Shown here: piece after piece, positions 1-8,689 of the stretch
Layout: each line of letters begins with the position of its first letter
Numbering within the stretch: the stretch's first letter is position 1
Source of the DNA: Chloroflexota bacterium
Lineage (GTDB): Bacteria > Chloroflexota > Dehalococcoidia > Lucifugimonadales > Lucifugimonadaceae
Assembly (NCBI GenBank): GCA_018650185.1
Contig: JABIGL010000057.1
Location: 1-44,784, forward strand
Direction: 5' to 3'
DNA length: 44,784 nucleotides
Position numbers and translations under genes: made by a program
The notes under the pieces: generated by a model
Database searches by the model: none
What the model was told of the DNA's origin: nothing
What the model saw: only the letters and a program-made list of their open reading frames with translations

Positions 1-6
1 ACAAAT

Positions 7-750
7 TCAAGAATCAGTCGCCCGGTTCCTGGTCCTGTATAGGGACCAGTGCCGGGCGTCGTCTTTTATGATCAGCTCCGGGGTCTCCCAACCGTGACGC
101 TCAGACCACTCTGAAGGATCTAGAGCATCGTGTTCACCCTCGGACGTCATTACGGTTATCCCGAACTCGGACGGTGCGGAGAGGATGGTCATTTGTTCAT
201 CCGTCCAGTGTTGATCCGGGATCGATTTACCGGTTGAGTCAGTTCCTGTTGACTGCCGACGCATCCAGGATGATGCGATTTCGTACCAACCGGAGAGACT
301 CCAGGGAGGCCGGGACGCGTCCGATGTATCGGACGGCTCCTCAGATTCATACTCATTAATCCAGGACTCGATCTCCTCTTTGTCCGAGGAAGGATCGAAA
401 ACCATCTCCCCGAGCACCGTCCTTCCCGCCCACGCCGTCCGTTCGATCCGCTGCTTTGCCAGCTCGCCGATTACTTCCAGTTCATAAAAGCGGTGGATCG
501 CTTCGTATCCGGAGTTACCCGGATTCTCTGACATCATGCGACGGGTGAAGGTGTTGAGGCCGAACAGTCGAAATACGGCGTCGTTGAGGTGCCTGACCGC
601 GGCGGGGTGTTGCTCTAACGGTGTGAGCGCGGGAAGTGCCCAGGCATTGGCCTGTCGGACAGTCAGGATGCGCGGGCGAGAGGGATGTGCGATTAGCAAC
701 CGACATTCCAGATACGCGTCCGCGTTGTGGATAAATATTCCCGCCGCCAC
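7..750 (-). CDS. Unrecognised 247-aa protein, possibly Nudix-like at the N-terminus
   Basis: I do not recognise this protein with confidence. The first ~90 residues (AGIFIHN, then a strand ending ILTVRQANAWALPAL, then a helix-rich stretch) resemble the opening of Nudix-fold domains, but I see no clear Nudix box (GX5EX7REUXEEXGU), so hydrolase activity is not supported. The middle is acidic and Ser/Asp-rich (ESEEPSDTSDAS, ~135-147) and may be a linker. The C-terminal third is Trp-rich. No signal peptide or membrane segment is visible. The GTG start is favoured by a strong AGGAGG eight bases upstream. The gene stands alone; the next gene (MFS exporter) is on the same strand 88 bp upstream and could be cotranscribed. 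Confidence 0.7.
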   Translation of the reverse strand: MAAGIFIHNADAYLECRLLIAHPSRPRILTVRQANAWALPALTPLEQHPAAVRHLNDAVFRLFGLNTFTRRMMSENPGNSGYEAIHRFYELEVIGELAKQRIERTAWAGRTVLGEMVFDPSSDKEEIESWINEYESEEPSDTSDASRPPWSLSGWYEIASSWMRRQSTGTDSTGKSIPDQHWTDEQMTILSAPSEFGITVMTSEGEHDALDPSEWSERHGWETPELIIKDDARHWSLYRTRNRATDS

Positions 751-838
751 CCGTTACGCCTCCTGTAACTAAGAGCGGGATAGGTGACCGGATGTTACAG
801 GGTGCAGGGGATATCTGTCGGATATTGAGGGACGCAGA

Positions 839-2155
839 TTAGACGGATTCGTTCTCCGCAGCGTCGCGCTCTGCGTCCGGCATGTAGCGGTAATTGCTCA
901 CGCCCGGCACGAATTTCCAGATGAGACCGACCACGAATATCGACACAACGCCGCCAATGCCCATCGTGGGGCCTGCACCGACCCCTGCCGACATGAATGC
1001 GACCTCCATCTGGCCGACGTTGTTGGCACCCATCGCCGCAAAGGAGTGCGCACTACTGGCACGCCCCAGCAACCTGTCTGGTGTCGTGAGCTGAACTACG
1101 GTCTGCCGCATCACCATGCCGACGGCGTCGGTCGCTCCCAGTCCCGCAACTATCACAAGACCTATGACAAAGATGGGTATCGAGCCAAAGGCGATGAGTA
1201 GCAAGGCGTAGATCGCCGTCGCTACCAGTACCAGAACACCCTTGCGTTGCCATTTAGCGGTGTAGAGAACGATGACGCTACCGAGAATACCGCCGATGGA
1301 GTTGGATGCGGCCAGGAACCCGACTCCGACGGCACCGAGGCCATACAACCCCTCGGCGAAGATCGGGAAGAGGAAACGGTAGAAGCTAAAGATCGTGACG
1401 CCGATGTCCAGAAGGTAAAGGCCCGGAAGGATTTTGTGCGTCCGGACGAAGTGGAATCCTTCCTTCAGTGACTGGATGGAGACCCTGCGAGAGCCACCTT
1501 CCGGTGCTCCCGAGACACGAATCAAGAACGGCGTGATCACGCTGATCGCGGCGATTACCGTTGTAACCGCCATCGACGCCCCGACTCCCCATATCGAGAA
1601 CACGATTCCAAACGCGATTGGTGCGGCGATGCCAGCGACCTGGAAGGTTGCCGTGTTCGTCGTGACGGCGTGCGTCAGATGGGATCGGGGAACGACCCGG
1701 GACAACATCGCTGGTCGTGCAGAGTTTCCAAGCATGTTCACGATGCCGGTGACACCCTGAACGACGAAAATGTGCCAGACCTCAAGCGTGTCGCTGAATG
1801 CGGCGAACGTGAGCGCCAACAAGGCGAGGAACGAGACGACCTGGGTTAGGGCCATCAGCTTCTTACGGTCAACCACGTCCGCCAGAGCGCCGCCATATAT
1901 GACGACCGGCATCTGGAGGAACTGAACGGCACCAAGGAGGCCTAGCTGTGCCTCGGACCCGGTCTCTTCAAATATCCACTGTGCGCTCGTGAATAGACGC
2001 ATCTGCATTGCGACCATCATCGTTACGCCACCCAGCCACAACATCGTGAAATCGTAGTGGGCGAACGCGGACCAGGGCTTGAGATTTAGTTCAGTTTCGG
2101 CCTGGTCGGCCTCTTGGGCTTGAGCGGCGGATGCCTGCGACTCGTCTACAGCCAT
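839..2155 (-). CDS. MFS transporter (MFS_3 / exporter-like)
   Basis: A 438-aa major facilitator with about 12 hydrophobic segments, starting after a ~25-residue cytoplasmic Ala/Gln/Glu-rich tail. The sequence HYDFTMLWLGGVTMM and the loop ADVVDRKKLM between TM2 and TM3 (the G-x-x-x-D-R-x-[RK] family motif) are typical of the MFS_3/EntS-like drug or siderophore exporter branch. It should be an inner-membrane proton-linked transporter; the substrate cannot be read from the sequence. The ATG start is only weakly supported by a nearby GAGG, and starts further in are possible. It lies 113 bp downstream of the methyltransferase on the same strand, so the two may share a transcript. Confidence 0.88.
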   Translation of the reverse strand: MAVDESQASAAQAQEADQAETELNLKPWSAFAHYDFTMLWLGGVTMMVAMQMRLFTSAQWIFEETGSEAQLGLLGAVQFLQMPVVIYGGALADVVDRKKLMALTQVVSFLALLALTFAAFSDTLEVWHIFVVQGVTGIVNMLGNSARPAMLSRVVPRSHLTHAVTTNTATFQVAGIAAPIAFGIVFSIWGVGASMAVTTVIAAISVITPFLIRVSGAPEGGSRRVSIQSLKEGFHFVRTHKILPGLYLLDIGVTIFSFYRFLFPIFAEGLYGLGAVGVGFLAASNSIGGILGSVIVLYTAKWQRKGVLVLVATAIYALLLIAFGSIPIFVIGLVIVAGLGATDAVGMVMRQTVVQLTTPDRLLGRASSAHSFAAMGANNVGQMEVAFMSAGVGAGPTMGIGGVVSIFVVGLIWKFVPGVSNYRYMPDAERDAAENESV

Positions 2156-2268
2156 CGGCCTCGCCGTCTATTACCGGCGTCGGCGTCTGAATTCACGGCG
2201 GGAATACTAGTCCCGGATACCCGGGTGTGCAATGGCCGTTAATGGAGATTGACGACCGACAACGCTCA

Positions 2269-3030
2269 TTACCCGAATCGCACTATGTAATCGACGCAAG
2301 TATGTGCATTCGGGAAGTCCATGGGCTGTGTCACCACCGCCACGCTCCCCCCGTTTTCCCTGAACATGCGCGTCACGATGTCACGGTCAAATCCAGGGTG
2401 CTGGTCGCCGAAACTGGCGGGTGGTTCGATACCCAGCCTCTTGATGCGCTCGGTGAATGACGCCAGATTTCGTTCGTCACGCTCGATATCAAGGCCTCGA
2501 CGCTCCAGGCGACCCATCCAGACAGTGCGGTTCTCTTCCCGCCCACGCTCCCCAGATTTCCACTGACCGGTGCGCTCAAGGTCCGGTATATCGCCGAGCA
2601 TCACGACGCCACCGGGGGCGACGGCATCACTCAGCGCCTCGATGTGCGTGCGCACGCCGGAATGGTTCTCAAATGTGTGGGCGTTGTAGTACGACAGGAC
2701 CTTCGTGAATCCGCCGGTCGTGGGAGATTTATCAGGTCCTAACTCAACCCATTCCATATGACTACCGGAGGCCTTGCCGCGTTTGACGATTACGGCGGAG
2801 GAATCGGCTGCCGTGGCTTTGGCTACTTGTGAGGCCAGTTCCCGGGTGATGGCTCCGGTTCCGCTCCCGTAGTCCAGCAGGGCGTCGGAATCATTCAGCT
2901 CTAATTTTTCAGCGATGTCCTTTGCGATTCGGCTGGCAAGCTCAGCGCTGAGGCCGCCGGGACGGCCTGTGACGAACTCATCGTCGTGTTCGAGTTCAGC
3001 GAGTGACTGGAAAAAGTTGGTCCAGGACAA
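2269..3030 (-). CDS. SAM-dependent methyltransferase (class I)
   Basis: A 253-aa protein with a Rossmann-type methyltransferase core. Motif I is LLDYGSGTGAITREL (~51-65), the SAM glycine loop; a post-motif acidic region and VVMLGDIPDLERTG (~140-153) follow at the positions of motifs IV/post. The C-terminal half (about 100 residues) is charged and not recognised, and would define the substrate. No membrane segment is seen. The start is TTG, with AGGG and GGAG just upstream. It is divergent from the HpcH/HpaI aldolase across a 186-bp spacer that must hold both promoters. Substrate unknown. Confidence 0.8.
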   Translation of the reverse strand: MSWTNFFQSLAELEHDDEFVTGRPGGLSAELASRIAKDIAEKLELNDSDALLDYGSGTGAITRELASQVAKATAADSSAVIVKRGKASGSHMEWVELGPDKSPTTGGFTKVLSYYNAHTFENHSGVRTHIEALSDAVAPGGVVMLGDIPDLERTGQWKSGERGREENRTVWMGRLERRGLDIERDERNLASFTERIKRLGIEPPASFGDQHPGFDRDIVTRMFRENGGSVAVVTQPMDFPNAHTCVDYIVRFG

Positions 3031-3216
3031 ATCGACCCTATCTCCGTTCAGACGCCGAGTAATCGGCGATCAAATTAGCGTTTCCGGCGCGGCAGCACGC
3101 TCAATGGTATCCGTCATCGCCATAAATTTGACCGTTAATTGTGGCCGGATGCGGAGACGGATACACTCCGGGCCGCTAACCAATCGTTTTGAATCCACCC
3201 TGGAGGACAAGCAAAA

Positions 3217-4107
3217 GTGGCCAAACGTATTAATCGCTGTATCGACCTGATGGAGGCCGGACACCCGATCTACTACACCGGTGCAGGTGAACTCACGTAC
3301 GAAAACGGGAAGAAGCAGTCGCAGACATGGGCCGACTTTCTGATCGTGGACTTCGAGAAAGACCCGTTTGACGTCGTCGGTCTTAACCAGTTCATGCAGG
3401 GAATCGTCGACGGCGGTCCAACCCCCGACGGATACCGCATGACCACGGTGCTGGCGACGCTGCCGTCAAACGCCAAGACCCGTAACGAGGTGGAGGCCAA
3501 CGCCTGGCAGGTGCGCCACGTACTGTCCGCCGGTATCCACGGGATCCTCCACACCCACGCCCGCCAGGCGGACGCCGTGCAGGCGTTCGTGGAGCAGGTT
3601 AGATGGCCGTTCCAGACGATCGGCGTCGGGCGAGACGGTGGACTTGGGCAAGGACAGCGCGGTGCCGGTGGTCAGGGGAAGCCCGCTGCGCTCTGGGGCC
3701 TTACCCAGCAGGAATACGTCAAAGTGTCAGATCCGTGGCCGCTCAACCCGGATGGTGAGTTGATCCTCGGTCTGAAGTTGGAAGATCGGGAATGTGTGGC
3801 CAACGCAGAGTTCACAGCCGCGGTGCCAGGCATCTCGTTCGCTGAGTGGGGACCGGGAGACATGGGAATGTCTTACGGCTTCTCAGACGCCCACGATCCG
3901 CCATACCCGGAAGAGATGGATCAGGCACGGCTCAAGGTACGTGCCGCATGTGACAAGGCGGGAATTGGATTCCTCTGTAGTTGGCACGACCCGAACATGA
4001 GTGAGGAAGAGAACCTCACGTACATGCTTGATTGGGGAGTCAAAGTCATCTCCGGTGGGAATGCAGAGGTGAAGGAGATGGGCCTCAAGATTATGCCGAG
4101 GGACTAG
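3217..4107 (+). CDS. HpcH/HpaI-family aldolase (2-keto-3-deoxy-sugar-acid type)
   Basis: A 296-aa TIM-barrel protein of the HpcH/HpaI aldolase/citrate lyase family, class II pyruvate-dependent aldolases that split 2-keto-3-deoxy or 4-hydroxy-2-oxo acids. The most diagnostic segment is FAEWGPGDMGMSYGF (~209-223), matching the family E-x-GPxDL-S-x-G signature that carries metal and substrate ligands. WADFLIVDFEKDPFD (~38-52) matches the D-x-x-x-D-x-E strand after β2. The usual proline-rich P-M-V segment is replaced by GILHTHARQ, so the substrate may differ from known HpaI enzymes. The GTG start is supported by GGAGG nine bases upstream. The next gene converges from the other strand with 27 bp between. 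Confidence 0.82.
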   Translation: MAKRINRCIDLMEAGHPIYYTGAGELTYENGKKQSQTWADFLIVDFEKDPFDVVGLNQFMQGIVDGGPTPDGYRMTTVLATLPSNAKTRNEVEANAWQVRHVLSAGIHGILHTHARQADAVQAFVEQVRWPFQTIGVGRDGGLGQGQRGAGGQGKPAALWGLTQQEYVKVSDPWPLNPDGELILGLKLEDRECVANAEFTAAVPGISFAEWGPGDMGMSYGFSDAHDPPYPEEMDQARLKVRAACDKAGIGFLCSWHDPNMSEEENLTYMLDWGVKVISGGNAEVKEMGLKIMPRD

Positions 4108-4134
4108 ACGGTATTCTTGCCAACCGAGACCAGA

Positions 4135-5010
4135 TCAGGGGGCGATCGCTATGGCGGTCGCCCCTATAGCGACCAGTGCGGCCCCAAAGAGGCGCCCACC
4201 CGGAAATTGCTCTTTTAGTACGAAAACCCCAAGGCCAACTCCGACAAGCAGCCCGACCTCACGGAACGGGCCCACGTAGCTGACACGGGATACGGTAAGA
4301 GCCGTCAGTACCATCCCGTAGGCAGCGAACTGGAACATACCTCCGGCAATTATCGCAATCGCATTATTCCGCCATTCGCTGATGAACGTAGCCCGGGACT
4401 TTCCTCGTGCGATGAATGGCAGCAGGCCGAACGTGGCGGATGTCGTCATCAGGTACATGTACAACAACGGCGTAACGTGCTGAACGCCCTGTTTATCCAC
4501 GGTCGAATACGCTGCGATTATCAGTCCGGTGGTGAGTGCGTAGGCGATTCCGGGTGCCCTGAGAAGCGAGAAGGGACTGCTCATCAGCGACCGAAACCTG
4601 CCCCACCAGGACAGGGTGAAGATACCGGATGCAACGCTGATAACTCCAAGTACCGCGAGCCCCGACATGGTTTCATCCAGGAGCAACACCCCGGATAGAG
4701 GAATCAGCATCAGGCCTGTACCGCGTGCCACGGGGTACACGAGAGAAAGATCACCGTCCCGGTACGCGCGGCTTAACGTGATGAAGTAGCCGAGGTGCAG
4801 AATCCAGGTTGCGGCGAGAAAAAGCCAACCAACCCCGTCTGGTGGGTTGAGCCAGAACAACACAACGCCCAGTGGCAACAAAATCACGTTGATGCTCACG
4901 GCCATCCACCACGTGAACACCTCGGCATCGTCCGCGCGCTTGATCAGAAAGTTCCACGACGCATGTGCGAGCGCGGAGAGGAGGACGAGTGCGATGGTAG
5001 CGCCGGTCAT
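4135..5010 (-). CDS. EamA/DMT-superfamily transporter
   Basis: A 291-aa integral membrane protein with ten predicted hydrophobic segments in two repeated five-helix halves, the architecture of the drug/metabolite transporter superfamily. Typical marks are LLSALAHASWNFLIKRA at the N-terminus, YPVARGTGLMLIPLSGVLLLDE (residues ~92-113) at the end of the first half, and VGPFREVGLLVGVGLGVFVLKE in the second, where the acidic-ended TM4 recurs. Exported or imported substrate unknown (amino acids or metabolites are common). The ATG has only a weak ribosome site. It lies downstream of a strong hairpin that separates it from the response regulators. Confidence 0.85.
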   Translation of the reverse strand: MTGATIALVLLSALAHASWNFLIKRADDAEVFTWWMAVSINVILLPLGVVLFWLNPPDGVGWLFLAATWILHLGYFITLSRAYRDGDLSLVYPVARGTGLMLIPLSGVLLLDETMSGLAVLGVISVASGIFTLSWWGRFRSLMSSPFSLLRAPGIAYALTTGLIIAAYSTVDKQGVQHVTPLLYMYLMTTSATFGLLPFIARGKSRATFISEWRNNAIAIIAGGMFQFAAYGMVLTALTVSRVSYVGPFREVGLLVGVGLGVFVLKEQFPGGRLFGAALVAIGATAIAIAP

Positions 5011-5087
5011 TTGAGCGAGGATAACCGTGACGCGTGCGCCGCGGGAGGTCCGATCGGACTACGGAGCAACTAATGTGCCCGTGACGC

Positions 5088-5117
5088 GAAACACCCGCCG
5101 GTTAAAGCGGGTGTTTC
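5088..5117 (-). terminator. Perfect 11-bp hairpin, probable terminator of the response-regulator genes
   Basis: A perfect inverted repeat, GAAACACCCGC ... GCGGGTGTTTC, with an 8-base loop sits 27 bp beyond the stop of the first response regulator on the minus strand. The T-rich part lies inside the 3' arm (GTGTTTC), so it is not a textbook U-tract terminator, but nothing else separates this operon from the downstream EamA gene. It could also work in the + direction, where AATAAATTA follows. Confidence 0.55.
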
Positions 5118-5143
5118 AATAAATTACGTCTCTGGCGTCAGGA

Positions 5144-5521
5144 TCAGACCCTGGATGCGGCCGAAAGCGCCCAATCAACTCTCATCTCAACCTCGCCTTC
5201 AGCCCACGGCTTGTTGATGTAGTCCCGGGCACCCATATTTCGGGCCATTGCGAGATCTTCGGGACGGCCTTTGGCGGTCACCATTATCACGGGAACATCC
5301 TTCGTGGCATCGTCTGCTTTCAGACGCTTCAATGCCTCGAAGCCATCCATGCGTGGCATCGCGACGTCGAGTAGTACGAGGTCTGGGTTTCCCGAAAGCA
5401 CGAGTCCGGCGACTTCAGAACCGTCCTCGGCCTCAAATACGCTATGACCTATGTCTTCGAGGAGGGTCATAAGAGCGAGACGTACGTCTTCGCTATCGTC
5501 AACTACCAGGATGCGTGCCAT
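5144..5521 (-). CDS. Single-domain response regulator (CheY-like), copy 1
   Basis: A 125-aa stand-alone receiver domain with no output domain. Conserved residues are intact: the acidic pair D8/D9, phospho-acceptor D52 (LVLLDVAMP), switch threonine T82 (MVTAKGRP) and lysine K104 (DYINKPWAEG). The ending EVEMRVDWAL is nearly the same as in the second receiver 165 bp upstream (EVEMRVEWAL), so the two are paralogues from a tandem duplication. No histidine kinase is in the window, so the phosphodonor is unknown. AAAGGA lies in good position before the ATG. Role: phosphorelay or chemosensory signalling through protein contacts. Confidence 0.93.
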   Translation of the reverse strand: MARILVVDDSEDVRLALMTLLEDIGHSVFEAEDGSEVAGLVLSGNPDLVLLDVAMPRMDGFEALKRLKADDATKDVPVIMVTAKGRPEDLAMARNMGARDYINKPWAEGEVEMRVDWALSAASRV

Positions 5522-5686
5522 GGTTCCTTTCCCGGATCCATTTTCCGTCTCTCACGTCGGCCGGACTCCCGTCCTGACCCGATGGTGAGATGATTCCACA
5601 CCTCAACCCGTCCCATTTTGTTAGGTCAGCCCAATGCCGTGCATCGGGGTCTGCACCTATCTGCCCGGTTTCATTTCGCAGCCCGG

Positions 5687-6076
5687 TCAGGCGACTGCCT
5701 CGTCTTTTTTTTTGCCGTTTAGCGCCCACTCAACACGCATCTCGACTTCGTTATCCGCCCAGGGCTTGTTGATGTAGTCGATCGTAAGGGGCGTTCGTGC
5801 ATCTTCAAGATGTTCCGGCCGTCCGAGACCAGTCACGACGATTACCGGAATGCTCGACGTCGCCTGGTCGTTGTTTAACTGTTCCATCACCGTGAAACCC
5901 GTCACCTCAGGCATGGCCATATCCAGCAATATGAGATCGATCCGTGCTGAGACGGCCATCGCCATCACTTCCAGACCGTTCTCCGTCTCAAACACGTCAT
6001 GACCTTCGCCTTCGAGGATCTCGGTGAGCGCCTCTCGAATGTCTTCTTCGTCATCGACAACGAGGATACGTGCCAT
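5687..6076 (-). CDS. Single-domain response regulator (CheY-like), copy 2
   Basis: A 129-aa receiver domain with D8/D9, phospho-acceptor D52 (LILLDMAMP), T82 (VVTGLGRPEH) and K104 (YINKPWADN) all present. Between T and K the usual A-R-x-x-G-A-x-D-Y reads ARTPLTIDY, so the α4-β5 face, often the output surface, differs from copy 1; the two may have separate partners. The C-terminus ends in a lysine-rich tail (GKKKDEAVA). The ATG follows immediately after the stop of a possible small ORF and has only a weak GGAAA as ribosome site, which suggests translational coupling. Confidence 0.92.
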   Translation of the reverse strand: MARILVVDDEEDIREALTEILEGEGHDVFETENGLEVMAMAVSARIDLILLDMAMPEVTGFTVMEQLNNDQATSSIPVIVVTGLGRPEHLEDARTPLTIDYINKPWADNEVEMRVEWALNGKKKDEAVA

Positions 6077-6325
6077 TTAGGTTTCCACTGGTGGTGGCCC
6101 TACCAGCGGTAACTCCGTCTCATTGGACGGGACCGTCCCAGCCAGATCCGGTTGCAGAAGGGGTACGTGAATTTCATACTCAACCTCGAGGTGCGTCATC
6201 GCATCAGCGCGGACACGTACATGTGCGACCGAGAAGTCATGGAGAGGCGCGGGCCTACTCCTTGGAGTGATGGTGGAAATATTCAGGTCAAGATTGGGCC
6301 ACACCTGCCCCTGACCACGCGCCAT
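6077..6325 (-). CDS. Possible small protein (82 aa) coupled to response regulator 2
   Basis: An open frame from ATG at 6325 whose TAA abuts the ATG of the second receiver (TAAATG). It encodes MARGQGQVWPNLDLNISTI, then β-strand-like stretches HDFSVAHVRVRADAM and LEVEYEIHVPLL, and a proline-rich end. No family is recognised. Support for a real gene is the exact abutment to the receiver start, which lacks a good ribosome site of its own, and codon use like the neighbours. Against it, only a weak GGGA precedes the start. The rest of the spacer to the divergent amidohydrolase (6326-6383) must hold both promoters. Confidence 0.4.
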   Translation of the reverse strand: MARGQGQVWPNLDLNISTITPRSRPAPLHDFSVAHVRVRADAMTHLEVEYEIHVPLLQPDLAGTVPSNETELPLVGPPPVET

Positions 6326-6383
6326 AATGTGTCCCGCGTGGCGGCGACGGCCATAACAATTTCCGTTTGAAGGGATCGTATCG

Positions 6384-7973
6384 TTGGTTGACATCAAGAT
6401 CGTGAACGGACAGATCATTGACGGGACGGGGAGTCCGGGCTTTTACGGCACGGTTCTTGTCGAGGGCGACACCGTGACGATCCACCGCGGTGACCACGAC
6501 CACATCGAAGCGATGCGGACCATAGACGCAACCGGACACGTGGTGTCACCCGGATTCATAGATGTTCACTCGCACGCCGGACTAACGATCCTGGGTGAAC
6601 CACACCACGACCCAAAGATTCGTCAGGGTGTCACCACTGAACTGATCGGCATAGACGGCAATTCCTGGACACCGTTCCACACCCACGAGGAGTTGCGGCA
6701 GTTCATCGAGCTGGACAATGGTTTGAACGGTTACCCTCCGGAGCCGGCTGACTGGCTAACCCTGACGGAGTTCCTGGCTAAATTCCATGAGCGCGTAGCG
6801 GTCAATATCTGCTACATCCTTGGCAACTCCCCGGTACGCATCTGGGGCGTTGGATGGGAAGACCGGCCAGCCACTAAGGACGAGATCGCAAACATGCGTG
6901 CGGCGGTCAGGGAGACGATGGAGGAGGGCGCGTGGGGGCTGTCTACCGGTCTGGACTATCCGCCGGGGTCGCACGCCTCTACCGAGGAACTGATCGAACT
7001 AAGCGCTGAGTCGGCTCGTCTTGGCGGTTTCTATCACACACACACACGTGCGTCGTTACTTTCCGAGGGTTTGCTTGCCCCGTGGGAAGAAGCCCTCACA
7101 ATTGGCCGTGAGAGCGGTATTCCTGTACACCTGACGCACTACCGCCAGGGCGCGCAGGGCGTCGGAAGCCACCTTGATTACCTGGGCCTTGTCGAAGACG
7201 CGGTCGATTCCGGCATGGATGTCACGTTCGACTGCTACACCTACCCGTATTCCGGAACCCGGGTCACGATTGCTCTACCGCAGTGGACCATGGACGGAGG
7301 TGTGGCCCGGCTTAAAGCGGCGCTGACCAACGGTTCGGACCGTGAACGGATCATGTCAGAGATGATGGACGGCGGTTCCGCCTGGCGAGACTTGAGTGAG
7401 AACTGGCTGACCAACTTCAGACAGCCGCAAAATCACGGCTATGACGGTCACTCGATAACCGAGATCGCTGCGATGCGAGGCCAGGAACCTGTCGAAGCAC
7501 TGATGGACCTGCTGGTCGAGGAAAACCTGGGTATATCAACGGTGGCGCTTGGAACTAACCCGCATACGCTGTCGGAATTCGTGTCGCACCCCTACGGAAT
7601 GATCGGCAGCGACGCGCTCCTTTTCGGGGAGTACCCGAGTCCACGCTCTTACGGATGTTTCCCGATAGTTCTGGCGGAGTTCGTTCGTGCAGAGAAGAAT
7701 CTGCGGCTCCCGGAAGCCATCCGCAAGATGACCTCGTTCCCGGCGCAACGCATGGGGATCCCGGATCGTGGAATTCTTCGTGACGGGTTCCGTGCGGACA
7801 TCGTCATCTTTGATGCCCAGAACGTTAAAACTCGGGCAACAAAGGCCAACCCGAAGGTCTATCCAGAGGGAATCCCGTACGTGATTGTCAACGGGAAGGT
7901 CGTGATTGATGAAGGCGAGAACACCGGAAACCTGGCCGGGCGCCCACTGAAACGCGGTAGGGCGAGGACTTAA
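6384..7973 (+). CDS. D-aminoacylase/N-acyl-D-amino-acid deacylase-family amidohydrolase
   Basis: A 529-aa metal-dependent hydrolase of the amidohydrolase superfamily, close to D-aminoacylases and dihydroorotase-like enzymes. Visible features are the small β-sandwich N-terminus (DIKIVNGQIIDGTGSPG), the first metal motif SPGFIDVHSHAG (HxH, ~54-65), the later histidines in FYHTHTRAS and PVHLTHYRQG, and the catalytic aspartate region MIGSDALLFGEYPSPR. The C-terminal sheet closes with DRGILRDGFRADIVIFD, a family hallmark. It would cleave an N-acyl or amide bond in the cytoplasm. Start TTG with AGGGA nine bases upstream. The following gene starts three bases after its stop, so they form an operon. 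Confidence 0.88.
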   Translation: MVDIKIVNGQIIDGTGSPGFYGTVLVEGDTVTIHRGDHDHIEAMRTIDATGHVVSPGFIDVHSHAGLTILGEPHHDPKIRQGVTTELIGIDGNSWTPFHTHEELRQFIELDNGLNGYPPEPADWLTLTEFLAKFHERVAVNICYILGNSPVRIWGVGWEDRPATKDEIANMRAAVRETMEEGAWGLSTGLDYPPGSHASTEELIELSAESARLGGFYHTHTRASLLSEGLLAPWEEALTIGRESGIPVHLTHYRQGAQGVGSHLDYLGLVEDAVDSGMDVTFDCYTYPYSGTRVTIALPQWTMDGGVARLKAALTNGSDRERIMSEMMDGGSAWRDLSENWLTNFRQPQNHGYDGHSITEIAAMRGQEPVEALMDLLVEENLGISTVALGTNPHTLSEFVSHPYGMIGSDALLFGEYPSPRSYGCFPIVLAEFVRAEKNLRLPEAIRKMTSFPAQRMGIPDRGILRDGFRADIVIFDAQNVKTRATKANPKVYPEGIPYVIVNGKVVIDEGENTGNLAGRPLKRGRART

Positions 7974-7976
7974 GCA

Positions 7977-8639
7977 TTGCCTTTAGATTTGATATATGAA
8001 GCCCGCAGCACTTCTTCGAAGCACGGTTCGCTTCCGGATTTTCAGGCACAGGTCGCCTCGGGGGACTACCCGGGATTGCACCGATCTGACGGTGAAGTGT
8101 TGCGCGTGATGGGGACACAGATCGGGGCTCCCGAAACGGATGTTATGCGCGTGACTGCGTTCGGTGACATCGCAGCATGGGAGAGTTCGCTAGCCGGGTA
8201 CGAGAGGTCGCCGTTGGTTGAATCTGAGACCGTGCGACTGCTGAGCCCGGTGGCCGAACGCCCACTGGCGACGGCACCCGACGAGCATCACCGTGAATTC
8301 TTTGGATATCGCAGATTCCAGATCGACCCCGATGACCTGGCAGAGGTCGTGGAGATGTCGGAGAACGGCGTCTGGCCGCGGATTGAACAACAGGACGCCC
8401 GGATTCTTGGCCTCTGGAAAACGGTGGGCTCCCAGTACCCTCTGGAAGTCACCCTGCTAACCGGTTATCACTCGCCGTCCCATTGGGAGGCGACGCGCGT
8501 ATGGACCGGTCGGCCGGATCACATTTCGGACGAAGAGTGGGAGAGCAGCAAGCGTCGTAGAGACCGGCGTGCGGAGATCACTCGCTCCCAGTGGGTCCAT
8601 CTCATGAAGAACTTCGAGTTCGGACCTTCTCACGAATAA
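7977..8639 (+). CDS. NIPSNAP-like protein, probably two tandem dimeric α/β-barrel domains
   Basis: A 220-aa soluble protein. The second half (REFFGYRRFQIDPDDLAEV, then a helix, then ILGLWKTVGSQYPLEVTLL and GYHSPSHWEATRVW) matches the NIPSNAP pattern of a ferredoxin-like α/β fold with a conserved G-x-W near the centre. The first half (LDLIYEARSTSSKHGSLPDF ... VLRVMGTQIGAPETDVMRV ... FGDIAAWESSLAGY) has the same order of elements, so the protein looks like an internal duplication. NIPSNAP-like proteins often accompany catabolic enzymes, but their activity is mostly unknown. TTG start three bases after the amidohydrolase stop. Confidence 0.7.
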   Translation: MPLDLIYEARSTSSKHGSLPDFQAQVASGDYPGLHRSDGEVLRVMGTQIGAPETDVMRVTAFGDIAAWESSLAGYERSPLVESETVRLLSPVAERPLATAPDEHHREFFGYRRFQIDPDDLAEVVEMSENGVWPRIEQQDARILGLWKTVGSQYPLEVTLLTGYHSPSHWEATRVWTGRPDHISDEEWESSKRRRDRRAEITRSQWVHLMKNFEFGPSHE

Positions 8640-8689
8640 ATACAGGCTAAAGACAACATTAAATCAACTAATAACGGGAGAAACTCACA

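Noticed and set aside
7036-7046. CACACACAC-like run
   Set aside because: It encodes the conserved metal-site residues HTHT of the amidohydrolase, not a microsatellite of note.
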